The notes under the pieces: model-generated
The model's database searches: none
The model's input: only the letters and a program-made list of their open reading frames with translations
What the model was told of the DNA's origin: nothing
Position numbers and translations under genes: made by a program
Shown: piece by piece, positions 34,466 through 44,086 of the stretch
Position numbering within the stretch: the first letter of the stretch is position 1
How the letters are laid out: each line of letters starts with the position of its first letter
Assembly: GCF_901827205.1 (NCBI RefSeq)
Contig: NZ_LR594675.1
Span: forward strand, 4,588,001 to 4,652,000
Direction: 5' to 3'
Length of the DNA stretch: 64,000 nucleotides
Source: Variovorax sp. PBS-H4
Lineage (GTDB): Bacteria > Pseudomonadota > Gammaproteobacteria > Burkholderiales > Burkholderiaceae_C

Positions 34466-36451
34466 TTAAGAGCGGTCCTTGTCCTTCTTGGCGGCGCGGA
34501 GCTTTTCGCTCTGCAATGCGGCCTGCTGCGCGGCGTTGAAGCGCTGCTCGCCGGCGCGCTGCTCGCCGGAGTCCATGCGCTGCTTCCATGCGGCCACGTC
34601 GGGCGAGAGCTCAGTGCGGAGCCCCTTCTGCATTTCGACGACCTGCTTTTGGTAGACAGCAGCCATGGGGTCGTCGCCGGCGCGCATGGCCGTGTAGTCG
34701 ATCGCAGGCTGCTCGCGGGCCGGCTTTTCAGCGGCGGACGCCATCGGCGGCTGCGGCTTGCCCATGTTCCGGCCGAACTCGGACGCCCGCGCCGCAGCTG
34801 AATCCCGGGCCGGGTCGGTAGCAGCCAGCGCCATCGAAGTCCGCTTCGAGTAGTCGCGGTTCTCCTTGGTGCCGTTGGTGCCGCGTTCGGCCGTCGGCCC
34901 GCCGTTGAAGCCGGCCATGGCCTTGTCCCACGAGCCGGTGCGGTCGTAGCTCTCCTTCAAGTGGTAGGCCGCGGCGAGCGCCTGCTCTTCGGGGTCTTCG
35001 CTGTAGGCGTCGACACCGTACTTCTTGAGGAAGAGGTCGCGCGTGGCCGGCATGAACTGGTACACGCCCTTCGCGCCCTTCGGCGACACCTGATCGCCGT
35101 TGCTGCGCTCGCCGACGGTGCGGATGATGCGCATCACCTCCGTGGGCACGCCGGTCTTCTTCGAGGCCTGCACTTCGGCGCCATCCCACACCGGGTCTTT
35201 GTAGCTGTTGGGGACCGTACCGCGGCCGGCGCCGGCGCCCTGACCGCCATTCGCCCCGGCGTTGGTGCCCTGGGGCTTCTTCAAGCCAAAGGGGTCCGCG
35301 CCGGTGCTCTCGTCCTTCATGAAAGGCTTGAGCGCCGCGGAAATCTTGCTGTTGGCGACGGCCTGGCGCGTCAGCAGCTCCTTGGCATTGGGATTGTTCG
35401 TGTCCCAGGTGCCGTCGGCCATCGCCTTCGTGATCGCCGCGTTGATCGTCTTCGCTTCTTCGCGCCAGCCCTCAACCTGCATCTTGACGCCCTGCGGGAT
35501 CTTGGAGCCGCGCAGCGCCTCCTGATACGCGAGGTCGGCGGACTTGATCTGCACATCAGCCAGCTTGCCCTGGCGGGTTTCAGCGCGATCGGCGCGCGAG
35601 TTGGTCGCCTCGAAGTGGCGCTCGGACTGGTTGTAGCTGCGATCGCTGTTCTTCTGCGCGCGGTCGCGCTCCTGCTGCTGCGTGAAGTGCGCCATGCGCG
35701 CGGCAGGGTCGACGGTGCGGTCCAGCATCCACGCGGCCTGGATCATGCCGTTCTGGTCGTTGCTGAACTGCGGCAGCCCGGGGATCGGCGTGGCCTTGCC
35801 GTCGGCATCGAGCGCCGCATAGGTAACGCTCTTGCCGTCCTCGCTGACGATCGGCTGAACCTTCAAGCCGGCCATCGGGCCCGCTTCGGAGCTGCTCGCG
35901 AGCTGGGCGAGCCCAGCATGCCCGCCGCGCATCGCCGCGCCCAGGTCGCGCTTCCACCGCTGGTCGGCCAGTTGCATCTTCTGCACTTCGGCCATGCGGT
36001 CGGCGCTCTCGATGGCAATGGCCTTGTCGACCTTCCCGTTGCTGCGGTAGGCACCGGCGACACGCGCGTTCACCGCCTCGGGGGCGTTGGCCTTCGTCGC
36101 GGCCGTATCGGCGGCAGCGCGATCAGCATAGGTCTGTCCGGCGACGGAGAAGCCGCCCTGCTGCAATCCGCCGTTGGGCAGCGCGGCGTTTTCCGGCAGG
36201 CCCACGTCCCGGTTGTCCATTTCCGGGGGCTTGACCATGCCACCGGCGCCCTCTTCCACCGCGACGGGGCGCGCGGCGTTTTTCAGATCCTGCTCAATCT
36301 GGTCTTCGGCGGCATCGCGCTTGCGTTGGCGATCGCGCTGCTCGTCCTTCCACTTCGCATCCTTCTCGGCCTGCTCGTTCTGGCGCACGTACTCGGCACC
36401 GCGCATCCAGCCATTGACACCCGCCGCGAGGGCGTGACCCCATCCAGCCAT
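34466..36451 (-). CDS. Internal virion protein with lytic transglycosylase domain
   Basis: A 661-residue, largely helical protein with a lytic transglycosylase (SLT) domain at about 430-545: catalytic Glu448 in VGERSNGDQ, then GAKGVYQFMPATRDLFL and AMAGFNGGP, the counterparts of the usual GLMQ and AYNAGP motifs. Such proteins are ejected ahead of the DNA and open peptidoglycan locally. N- and C-terminal thirds are rich in Glu/Arg/Ala/Gln. It is followed after 36 bp by the giant protein gene, with which it probably forms the ejectosome. Confidence 0.85.
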   Translation of the reverse strand: MAGWGHALAAGVNGWMRGAEYVRQNEQAEKDAKWKDEQRDRQRKRDAAEDQIEQDLKNAARPVAVEEGAGGMVKPPEMDNRDVGLPENAALPNGGLQQGGFSVAGQTYADRAAADTAATKANAPEAVNARVAGAYRSNGKVDKAIAIESADRMAEVQKMQLADQRWKRDLGAAMRGGHAGLAQLASSSEAGPMAGLKVQPIVSEDGKSVTYAALDADGKATPIPGLPQFSNDQNGMIQAAWMLDRTVDPAARMAHFTQQQERDRAQKNSDRSYNQSERHFEATNSRADRAETRQGKLADVQIKSADLAYQEALRGSKIPQGVKMQVEGWREEAKTINAAITKAMADGTWDTNNPNAKELLTRQAVANSKISAALKPFMKDESTGADPFGLKKPQGTNAGANGGQGAGAGRGTVPNSYKDPVWDGAEVQASKKTGVPTEVMRIIRTVGERSNGDQVSPKGAKGVYQFMPATRDLFLKKYGVDAYSEDPEEQALAAAYHLKESYDRTGSWDKAMAGFNGGPTAERGTNGTKENRDYSKRTSMALAATDPARDSAAARASEFGRNMGKPQPPMASAAEKPAREQPAIDYTAMRAGDDPMAAVYQKQVVEMQKGLRTELSPDVAAWKQRMDSGEQRAGEQRFNAAQQAALQSEKLRAAKKDKDRS

Positions 36452-36452
36452 T

Positions 36453-37862
36453 TCAGGCCTCCGTTTCGTGGTTCAGCCAGGACATCGAGCGATCAATCTC
36501 GCGGCGGATGTCGGCCATGCGTTGAATGAAAACCTTGTGCTCGTTCGGGTGGTGCTTGCGCATGTAGGCCGCGCGGCCTTCGTCCCACCATGCCGTGCAG
36601 CTCATGCACTCGGGCGCGCGACGGGCGCCCGCTTCGTAGAACGGCGCGACCGGTAGCCCGTGCTCGGCGATGAACATGTCCACGTCCGCGGCTGACCAGC
36701 CCTGGATGGGGTACAGCACTTCAAACCCGTCCGACACGTCGCCACTGCGAAGCGGCGGCGCGGCGTATTCGTCGTCGCGCTGGCCGCGAATCAGGAGGGT
36801 GATGCCGTCGAGCTGCATGCGCGCGTGCAGCGGGTTCATCAGGTTCGCCGCGCAGCAGTCGTAGCGGCCCTGCAGGCGCAGGGGCGCACCGGACACCATC
36901 TGGCCCAGCACCGTGTTGTCGACCGGCACGAGGTCGGTGGGGTAGCCCGCGTACTGGTGGTTGCCCTGCACGTCGGTGACGATGCGAACGAGCTCCAGGC
37001 CGGCTTCCGCCAGATCCTTCTCCACCTGGGCGACGACGGCGCGCGTCTCGGGGAACTGATCGCCGGTGTCCACGTGGTAGACGCGCATCTGCGGCCAGAA
37101 CTCGCGCAGCGCGTAGAGCGCCGCCGTGCTGTCGCGCCCGCCGCTGAACTGGAAGGCCACGCGGCCCTTGTGCCGGTGGAAGGCGCGCTGGTGGCCGGTG
37201 AACGACTGGAAGCGCCAGATGGTCGGCACGATGTCGCCCATGAGCTTGTCGGCGAGGCCATCGTTGCCGATCAGCGCGCGCATGCGGTCGAGCTTGACCT
37301 CTGGCGCGATGGCGAAGTCCAGATGGAATCCGGCGTCGGCAGCCCAGGCCTCGAGCTGCTCGGGCGTGTGCGCGTGCGCGCCGAGCTCGGCCTCGAGGAG
37401 CTGGTTGTCACCGGCCAGCCGCGCCATGTCGTTGATGAACAGGACGCCGCCCGGCTTGAGCATGCGGAAGGCCTCGCGCAGCACGCGCGGGAAGTCGCCG
37501 GACTGGCACAGCGCGTAGCTGAATACCACCACGTCGGCCACGCCGTCGAGCACCGGCAGCTCGTGGAAGTCGGCATGCAGGCGGTCGAAGTGCTCCGGGC
37601 AGTGCGCGAGCTGCACCTCACTGGTGTTCACCAGCAGGAATTGCAGATCCGGCCGGGCCTCGTGCATGAGGCGGGCCATTTCGCCCACACCGCACCCGGC
37701 ATCCAGCACCATCGCGCCCTCGGGCGGGTCGAGCGCCTCGAGCAGCACGGCAACGTGCTCGGCCTCGGTGTCACCGAACAATGCGCCGTTGAAGACACGG
37801 ATGCCGCTTGCGAGCACGCGCTCGGTTGCTTGATCCACCACTGGCTGATCGATGAGGTTCAT
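36453..37862 (-). CDS. Fusion of class I SAM methyltransferase and PAPS reductase-like (ATP-PPase) domain
   Basis: A 469-residue two-domain enzyme. N-terminal Rossmann methyltransferase: VLDAGCGVGEMARLM (SAM loop at 54-60) and FRMLKPGGVLFINDMARL. C-terminal PAPS reductase/ATP-pyrophosphatase domain from about 235: P-loop SGGRDS (240-245), VYHVDTGDQFPETRAVV, cysteines in RYDCCAANL and ECMSC that may bind a metal or act in sulfur chemistry. It overlaps the previous gene (TAATG) and lies 1 nt from the next, inside the internal virion protein block. Substrate unknown; a modified nucleotide or sulfur transfer is conceivable. Confidence 0.82.
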   Translation of the reverse strand: MNLIDQPVVDQATERVLASGIRVFNGALFGDTEAEHVAVLLEALDPPEGAMVLDAGCGVGEMARLMHEARPDLQFLLVNTSEVQLAHCPEHFDRLHADFHELPVLDGVADVVVFSYALCQSGDFPRVLREAFRMLKPGGVLFINDMARLAGDNQLLEAELGAHAHTPEQLEAWAADAGFHLDFAIAPEVKLDRMRALIGNDGLADKLMGDIVPTIWRFQSFTGHQRAFHRHKGRVAFQFSGGRDSTAALYALREFWPQMRVYHVDTGDQFPETRAVVAQVEKDLAEAGLELVRIVTDVQGNHQYAGYPTDLVPVDNTVLGQMVSGAPLRLQGRYDCCAANLMNPLHARMQLDGITLLIRGQRDDEYAAPPLRSGDVSDGFEVLYPIQGWSAADVDMFIAEHGLPVAPFYEAGARRAPECMSCTAWWDEGRAAYMRKHHPNEHKVFIQRMADIRREIDRSMSWLNHETEA

Positions 37863-38722
37863 TAGATGACGACTGCTGCCGCGACGGTGGCGACGGCGCC
37901 CACGCCCGCGGCGGTGTTGGATGCCCGGTTGGCGGCCGCCGCGTCCTGCGAAGCGCCCACGCGGCCGAAGCTGGCACCGGCGCCCGCGAGGCCCTGCTGG
38001 GCGCCCTGGTAGCCGGCGTTCATGTTTGCGTTGCCGGACTGGCCGGCAGCAAGGACGCTTTGCTGCGCAGCGATCGCGCCGGCGCCCTGCTGCTGCGCCA
38101 GCGCGGCGGTCGTGCCTTGGGTGCTGGCGATGTTGCGGCCCAGGTTCGCAGCGTCCATGCGGCGCGCGTAGCCCACGGTTTCCACAGCCTTCGAGGCAGC
38201 ATTCGCGGCGCCGGCCTTGAGCTTCGCGGCGCCCAGGTCCATCGAGCCCTGCATGGCGAGGGTCTTGCCGCTCGCCGGGTTGACGCCCGCGCGCTCCATC
38301 TCGCGCATCGTGGCGCCGCGCTGGGCCGCGATACTGCGCTCCACGTCGGAGCTGGCGGCAGCCGATTCGGCCGCGCGCCGCTCCGGCGTGTCGTAGTTGT
38401 TCGCGTCGGCGACGATTTGCTGCTCGAGGGGGCGGTACGTACCGCGGTAGTCGTCCTGCGCCTCCTGCGTGATCTGCATCTGCTGGCGCATCTGCGCCAG
38501 TTGGGCCTCGGAAACCTCGGTGCCGATGCGCTGGGCCTCTGCACGGTCGGGCGCCTCGTCGTGATAGACCTGCTTCGCCCAGTCGAGCTGCTCGCGCGAG
38601 AGCTGCATCTGCTGCACGGCGACGAAGTTCTGCGCGGCCGTCGATCCGCCGCCGCCGCCGCCGCCACCCATAGGCGTCAGGCGCAGGCCGGCAGAGTGCC
38701 GCTGCTCAAAGGAAAGAATCAT
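37862..38722 (-). CDS. Probable internal virion protein (Ala/Gln-rich)
   Basis: A 286-residue protein starting MILSFEQRHSAGLRLTPMGG with a run of Gly, then a long helical region rich in Ala, Gln, Glu and Arg (about 30-180), and an Ala/Gly/Gln-rich C-terminus ending in a hydrophobic stretch (AAGVGAVATVAAAVVI). The composition and position just before the ejection proteins suggest an internal core protein. I start at ATG 38722; AAGGGG is upstream. The first 17 bases overlap the acetyltransferase gene. Confidence 0.7.
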   Translation of the reverse strand: MILSFEQRHSAGLRLTPMGGGGGGGGSTAAQNFVAVQQMQLSREQLDWAKQVYHDEAPDRAEAQRIGTEVSEAQLAQMRQQMQITQEAQDDYRGTYRPLEQQIVADANNYDTPERRAAESAAASSDVERSIAAQRGATMREMERAGVNPASGKTLAMQGSMDLGAAKLKAGAANAASKAVETVGYARRMDAANLGRNIASTQGTTAALAQQQGAGAIAAQQSVLAAGQSGNANMNAGYQGAQQGLAGAGASFGRVGASQDAAAANRASNTAAGVGAVATVAAAVVI

Positions 38723-39347
38723 GGGTAGACCCCTTGTGCCGCGTGGGCACGTCGGCGAACGAATCGCCGGCGTGGGTCTTCGTAACCCTGGTGGAAATAG
38801 CTTCGTAGCCGAGGAAGCGCGCCATGCGGTCTGCCCCGTTTTCGAGCCGGAAGTGGAAAGTTGCCGAGCGCACGCCCAGGGCGACGATGCAGCGCTCGCC
38901 GTACTGCACCAGCCGCACGCCCAGCAGGCCGTCGCGGTGGGCGGGAACCACATACAGCATGTCGTCTGTCACGCTGTAGATCCCGGTGTCGAGGTCGCAG
39001 CCGACGAAGAGCCACAGGCTGCCGACGATCGCGCCGGTGGCGCGGTGCCTGGCGGTGAAGATGACGTGCTCGCCGAGGCGTTGCAGCTCGTTCAACCGAT
39101 TCCAGTCAACGCGAATGGCGTCCGAGGGCCGCGTTTCCGCCAGGTAGGCGAGGCGCTGCTGCTCGAGCTCTTCGCTCGCGTCCCGCAGGCGCTCGCACCG
39201 GAAACGGTAGTCGGCGAAGACTTCCAGGGGAAAGCGCCCTGCCTCGATGGGGCTCGCCGGCGAGGCCTCACGCGCGATCGCGGTCGCCAGCTCAACCGTG
39301 AGCTGCTCGCCCACGTGCTTTGCCAGGACCAACGAAAGAAGATTCAT
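38706..39347 (-). CDS. GNAT-like acetyltransferase
   Basis: A 213-residue protein with an acetyltransferase-like core: VIFTARHRATGAIVGSLWLF, LYVVPAHRDGLLGVRLVQYG (resembling the acetyl-CoA-binding loop), and FLGYEAISTRVTKT. I start at ATG 39347 (MNLLSLVLAKHVGEQ); the open frame further upstream has no support. Similar genes sit among tail and ejection genes of several podoviruses. Target unknown; virion or host proteins are possible. Confidence 0.7.
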   Translation of the reverse strand: MNLLSLVLAKHVGEQLTVELATAIAREASPASPIEAGRFPLEVFADYRFRCERLRDASEELEQQRLAYLAETRPSDAIRVDWNRLNELQRLGEHVIFTARHRATGAIVGSLWLFVGCDLDTGIYSVTDDMLYVVPAHRDGLLGVRLVQYGERCIVALGVRSATFHFRLENGADRMARFLGYEAISTRVTKTHAGDSFADVPTRHKGSTHDSFL

Positions 39348-39400
39348 CCGTGGATTTGGCCCAACGGAATACCGGAAATAAAGGGGGGTCGATCTGGCGC

Positions 39401-39970
39401 TTACGGGCCCCATGCCACCGCCTCGAGCGCCGCGCCGGTCGATGACTCGATGCGGTCGCGCAGCCGTCGGCCGATGGCGTGGGCGAAGTTGGCATGCGCC
39501 AGAACCCTCAGTGCGACCATTCGGAACTGGTCCTTGGTGAGGGTGATCGAGCTGTTGTCGAAGCGCGTCCAGTCGATGGTCCAGTCGTCCGGCATGGAGT
39601 CGAGCGCAGCGAAAGTCCCGGTCATGTTGAGCGCGGCTTTCGCGTCGGCGTCGAACCGTCCGAGGCCCGGCAGATGGACGCCCGCCACGATGTAGGCCTC
39701 TCGAGCGGCCTTGATTTCGCGCCACTTGTCCCCCCGGTGCATCTCGGTCGTGCGCTGGCTGACCCACTCGTGCGTCGGCCAGTCCCACACGTGATACGGG
39801 GTGATCTGGATGCCCATGGGGACGAAGGTCGAGCGAGAGGCATCCCACCAGTGCTCCGGAGGCGCGGCCTGGGGAATGACGTTGCCCGGCAGCGCGGAGA
39901 GGTCGTTGGTCGTCCCGGTCGACAGCACTTGCCCGTGGTCGCCGATGATGCTGTAGGGGTAGATTTCCAT
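39401..39970 (-). CDS. DUF4376-type tail fibre assembly-like protein
   Basis: A 189-residue protein; the second half (KWREIKAAREAYIVAGVHLP, DADAKAALNMTGTFAALD, ITLTKDQFRMVALRVLAH) matches the DUF4376 pattern commonly found in phage proteins coded just after a tail fibre. It lies 2 bp after the fibre gene, so it is probably a fibre-associated or assembly protein. Confidence 0.75.
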   Translation of the reverse strand: MEIYPYSIIGDHGQVLSTGTTNDLSALPGNVIPQAAPPEHWWDASRSTFVPMGIQITPYHVWDWPTHEWVSQRTTEMHRGDKWREIKAAREAYIVAGVHLPGLGRFDADAKAALNMTGTFAALDSMPDDWTIDWTRFDNSSITLTKDQFRMVALRVLAHANFAHAIGRRLRDRIESSTGAALEAVAWGP

Positions 39971-39972
39971 GG

Positions 39973-42414
39973 TCAGCGCTTGAAGATGAACGCCATCAGG
40001 CTGACGGGCGTGTTGAAGGCATAGACCTCATAGTTCACGCCCGCGGTCAGTTGGTGCGTGCCGGCCCCGAGCACGAGTTGGGAGAACAGGGCGCCGCCTT
40101 TGTTGAACAACCAACCGATGGGCGGGCCACCACCGCTCCAGAGGTCCACGAGCTGCCGATCCGAGATAGGGCTGTTGGTCACGGTCAGCGTCCGCGCCGC
40201 GTTGTTGATGTCGCCCACCGCGCCGTAGGCCACGGCGTTGGACACGCCGAAGGCCCCGAACAAGGCGATGTTCCACACCTCGCCAGCGGGGATGCTGAAA
40301 ATGATGTCGGCGCGGTTGTTGCCGCTGGCCGCAAGCGCGAACGTCACGGCGCCCTGCACGATGTGCTGGCTGTTGACGATGTTGGCGCGCTGGAACGACA
40401 GCACACCCTCTTCAACCTGCATCCCGGGGAGGTAGAAATTGCCCCGCTCGGTGATCTGCACGTAGCGCCCGGCGTTGGCGTTGCCGAGCAGCAGGCCCGG
40501 TGGCCCGAGGTAGAAGCCGCCGCCGCCGTCGCCGGGCCACCCATAGCCGGCGAAGCTGCCGCCGCGCAGGCTGCCGGCGTAGCAGTCGCCCAGCACAGCG
40601 GTCAGCGCCGAAAGGCTGGGCGTAGTGATGCCCCAGGGCGAAATGCGCGTGCCGATGCCGCTCGGGCTGTAGTCGCTGAAAACGGTCTGCTGCGGCCGCG
40701 CGGCCCCCGCGAACGGTGACACCAGAAAGGCGTAGCTGTCCGTCCCGCTCTGCGTGGCCTGCTTGATGATGCGGAAGATGGCCCCGGCCGCGTTGGGCGG
40801 CGCCGTGCCAAAGCAGCCGATGCGCTTGAACAGGTCGTAGCGCCGGCCGCCCAGCATCTCGCCGTTGTTGACGATGAGCCCGTCGGCCGAGGTTCCAATG
40901 ACGTTGCGGTTGCCGTCGAGCCACTGGATGTCCACGTAGACCATGCAGCGGTGCGCGCCGCTGTAGACACTGACCTCATAGCGCCGCCCAGGCAGCACCG
41001 GGAAGGGCGCCTGGATGAGCATGTAGGTGTCCACGTGCGGCCCTTGCGGGTTGTGCATCAGGAAGCCGTTCTGGTCCTGGGGCACCCAGTCGGGCCACGA
41101 GTCGTTGGAGTTGGTCGCCCAGGTGTTGTAGGCGCTCTCGCTGGTGCCGAACTCCCATCCCTGAGGCAGTTGCCGCGTGCCGCCCGCGCCGACGATCGCC
41201 TGCGGCTGGTCCACCCACTGCGAGTTGGTCAGCAGGTTCGCGCCGGCGCCGACGTTGAGCTGCTGGGCGCTGACGGAGCCGCCCGGCAGATTGAGCGAGC
41301 CGTCGGCGCCAAGCCGGAAGCCGTTCCCAGCACCGTCGTAGTTGCTCGAGACGATGGCGTTCGCCAGGATGGTGATGCCACCGATGGAGCCATTGCCGAC
41401 GAAGGCCTGCCCGCGGAAGATGGCGTTGTTGAACTCCACATTGCCCAGGCCGTTGATGCGCCACCCGCTGGTGCCTGCGACGTAGCCGGTCGACTGCACG
41501 TACTGGCCGACGGCGATCGAGCCGGCGATGAGCTTGTCCGCGCTGACGTTGGCAATCTTGAGGTTGTCGATCGCCCCGTTCGCCACTTTCAGGTTGGTGA
41601 TGGTGCCGTTCTGAATCCAGCCGTCGGCGAAGTAGACGCCCGCGGGCACCACCACGCCACCCACCGTGATCGGCGCCGAGACCACGCTGAACAGCGGCGC
41701 GCCGTCGGGCGTGACATCGTTCGTGACATAGAACATGCCCGCGCGCACCGCGTACTTGCTGTACGGCGCGTCCGGATTCGTCGCGGCTTGGGTCAGCGCG
41801 TTGAGAAGCGTCCGCACGTCCTGTGCGGTGGTGGCCGTCAGCCCGTTGGTGCCGCCCGCAGGCGAGGCCGACTCCACGCCGTCCTTCGTCTGCCACTTGA
41901 TCCACAAGTGATAGGTGGTCGCGGGGTCCGTCGGGTAGGCGTGCACCGTGCCCGAAAAGCTGGTCAGCAGCACGGCCTGGTCGAAGGTCGGCAGCGCGGG
42001 TCCGGAGCGCTTCACCCCGTAGACGTTGGTCACGGCGTGGCCGTGGCCCTCGGTGTAAGTCTGCGCCGCGCATTCGATGTAGATGAAGCTGACGCCAGCG
42101 TCTACATCAAAGCCGCTGGGCGTCGGCGGCGGCGTCAGGTCCGGCTCGTAGGTGACACCGGGAATGATGACGTTGCCGCCGCCGCCAGGGCTCGTGATGA
42201 TCGTGTTGATGCCGGCGATGGGGTTGCGGCTCCGTCCCGCGAGATAGGTCTTGCTGACATCGATCAGGCCCGCTTGCGCCAGATCCCGCACGGTCACGCC
42301 GCGATCGAGCTTGTCCCCCTGCATGCCCATGTAGGTCTGCACCGCCTCGCGGATGGCGTCAAGGATCTTGTTCGAATTGCCTGCCGGGAGGCTCTTGCGG
42401 GAATCGGGCTTCAT
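39973..42414 (-). CDS. Tail fibre protein
   Basis: An 813-residue protein with an N-terminal attachment part (DAIREAVQTYMGMQGDKLDR), a fibronectin-like region (about 90-200), a repeat-rich central part of the kind seen in lambda J C-termini (KVANGAIDNLKIANVSADKL, IAVGQYVQSTGYVAGTSGWR, VEFNNAIFRGQAFVGNGSIG) and beta-rich receptor-binding C-terminus. It probably determines host range. Published Bcep22-like phages have several tandem fibre genes; only this one of that type is seen here. Confidence 0.82.
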   Translation of the reverse strand: MKPDSRKSLPAGNSNKILDAIREAVQTYMGMQGDKLDRGVTVRDLAQAGLIDVSKTYLAGRSRNPIAGINTIITSPGGGGNVIIPGVTYEPDLTPPPTPSGFDVDAGVSFIYIECAAQTYTEGHGHAVTNVYGVKRSGPALPTFDQAVLLTSFSGTVHAYPTDPATTYHLWIKWQTKDGVESASPAGGTNGLTATTAQDVRTLLNALTQAATNPDAPYSKYAVRAGMFYVTNDVTPDGAPLFSVVSAPITVGGVVVPAGVYFADGWIQNGTITNLKVANGAIDNLKIANVSADKLIAGSIAVGQYVQSTGYVAGTSGWRINGLGNVEFNNAIFRGQAFVGNGSIGGITILANAIVSSNYDGAGNGFRLGADGSLNLPGGSVSAQQLNVGAGANLLTNSQWVDQPQAIVGAGGTRQLPQGWEFGTSESAYNTWATNSNDSWPDWVPQDQNGFLMHNPQGPHVDTYMLIQAPFPVLPGRRYEVSVYSGAHRCMVYVDIQWLDGNRNVIGTSADGLIVNNGEMLGGRRYDLFKRIGCFGTAPPNAAGAIFRIIKQATQSGTDSYAFLVSPFAGAARPQQTVFSDYSPSGIGTRISPWGITTPSLSALTAVLGDCYAGSLRGGSFAGYGWPGDGGGGFYLGPPGLLLGNANAGRYVQITERGNFYLPGMQVEEGVLSFQRANIVNSQHIVQGAVTFALAASGNNRADIIFSIPAGEVWNIALFGAFGVSNAVAYGAVGDINNAARTLTVTNSPISDRQLVDLWSGGGPPIGWLFNKGGALFSQLVLGAGTHQLTAGVNYEVYAFNTPVSLMAFIFKR

Positions 42415-44084
42415 GCGTTGCCGAGCTCCCCGTAGCTGGTGGCCACCACGACGGACTGCACGGGATTCGTGCTCGCGACCTCGAGCTGCCAGTCCGTCGC
42501 CAGGATGTCACCCGGCAGCCGGAACGGCTTGCGGCTGGTCACGGTCTTGGTGAAGCGAAGGGTCGTGCTGGTGGGCGCGGAGTAGATGTCCGGACGTGCC
42601 GCCACGCGAGCGGACACCACGGCGGGGTCCAGGCTCTGCGCCTCCCAGCGAACAGTCACCGGGAATGCGTCGGCCAGCACGCGCGCGCCGGCGAAGCTCG
42701 TCTCGTAGGTGCGCCACACCTTGGAGCGGAACGTGGCGGTCAGCAGGTCGCCGCTGTCCCACTTCTTCACGCTCGTGCCGTCCAGCACGTAGAGCGCGTC
42801 CTGCAGCTCGTCGAAATAGAGCGCGTCGTAGCCCTTGTCGAGCCAGTAGACGCCGGTGGGGTCCACCGGGTCGATCGCGAAGCCCTTGCGCGCGCCGGGG
42901 GCGCCATAGAACCCGATGTAGAAGCCCTCGTAGCTGCCCCCCACCAGCGTCTTGGGGTCTATCGCCTGCCAGTCATCGCGCGTGAAGATGCCAGCCGTGC
43001 AGATCTTGGGGCCGCTCGATCCGAAGTAGGCGAGGCCATCAGGGCAGGCCCAGGCCACGCCATGGCCCAGGCTCGCCACCGAGCGCGGCGCGATGCAGGC
43101 CTCCGCGAACTCCAGCGGCTCTTCGGTGAGCGCGTCGGGCGAGGAACCCGACACGAGCACCGGCCGCGCGGTGGTCAGCACCAGCAGCGCCTGGCCGAAG
43201 CGCCCAAGTGCGACCGCCTGGGCGTCGGGCGGCAGCGTCTCGTAGGCCACGGGCCACGCATAGGGCTTGTAGGCCACGCAGTAGCGGACGGCCCCCTTCA
43301 CGATGCCCGCGGCCATCCCGTTCCACATCGGCGTGAGCCAGCTCATGTCCGCATCCGGTACCAGCCAGCCGTCGGTCGGCAGTACTTCGCCCAGCGCGCG
43401 GCCGTCGTCGGTGGTGGTGGTGGAGGTGGACAGGATCTCGCGCAGGAAAAAGAACTCGGTGTCGCCGGCTTGGCCGGTCTGAGTGCGGTAGACGCGGATT
43501 CGGTTGATGTCGTACGGGCCCGTGGGCGGCGCCCCCAGGTTGTCGATGGTCCACGTGGCATCGGTCTTGCCGCTGTAGGGCAGCGACACGGGGCTGGGCG
43601 CCGATTCCTCGCCGCGCGTGGTCACGTAGGTGTAGACCAGATACCGAATTTCGGTGTCGGTCGCGGTGCCGGCGTCGAGCACGGTGACGGTTGGCGTGTC
43701 GGCCGGCCGCGGGACGCCCAGGTAGCGCCAAGCGTTCGGATAGGGCGTGCCCGCCAGGGCAATCGTGTTGTCGGTCTGCTTCGGCGGGCCGTCGCCGGTG
43801 TAGAAGGTGCGCTCCGTCGTGTCCTCGGTGATGAAGCCGCGCATCGCGTGCACCACACCGGTCCACGAGAGCCAGTAGTTCGCATCGCTCGCCACGTCGC
43901 GGCCCATGCGGTAGATCGTCTGCCGGGTCGCGCCGACGGTCGCCACGGCCGCAGGCGCGCGCCACGGGCGCAAGTCGCCGCGGCCGGGCTTCTGATTGAG
44001 CGACTGCACGCCCAGGTTGTCGGGCAGCAGCTTCGGGTGCACCGCCTGGTTGGCGCCGGTGAACCCTGCGAGGGTGAGCTGCAT
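42411..44084 (-). CDS. Tail structural protein (hub/nozzle-like)
   Basis: A 557-residue protein starting MQLTLAGFTGANQAVHPKLL, with a fibronectin-like stretch (IRYLVYTYVTTRGEESAPSP) and beta-propeller-like repeats (GVAWACPDGLAYFGSSG; VYWLDKGYDALYFDELQDA). The size and position between adaptors and fibre suggest a short-tail hub or nozzle subunit. The assignment to a named family is not certain. Start chosen at ATG 44084; it overlaps the fibre gene start by 4 nt. Confidence 0.65.
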   Translation of the reverse strand: MQLTLAGFTGANQAVHPKLLPDNLGVQSLNQKPGRGDLRPWRAPAAVATVGATRQTIYRMGRDVASDANYWLSWTGVVHAMRGFITEDTTERTFYTGDGPPKQTDNTIALAGTPYPNAWRYLGVPRPADTPTVTVLDAGTATDTEIRYLVYTYVTTRGEESAPSPVSLPYSGKTDATWTIDNLGAPPTGPYDINRIRVYRTQTGQAGDTEFFFLREILSTSTTTTDDGRALGEVLPTDGWLVPDADMSWLTPMWNGMAAGIVKGAVRYCVAYKPYAWPVAYETLPPDAQAVALGRFGQALLVLTTARPVLVSGSSPDALTEEPLEFAEACIAPRSVASLGHGVAWACPDGLAYFGSSGPKICTAGIFTRDDWQAIDPKTLVGGSYEGFYIGFYGAPGARKGFAIDPVDPTGVYWLDKGYDALYFDELQDALYVLDGTSVKKWDSGDLLTATFRSKVWRTYETSFAGARVLADAFPVTVRWEAQSLDPAVVSARVAARPDIYSAPTSTTLRFTKTVTSRKPFRLPGDILATDWQLEVASTNPVQSVVVATSYGELGNA

Positions 44085-44086
44085 GC

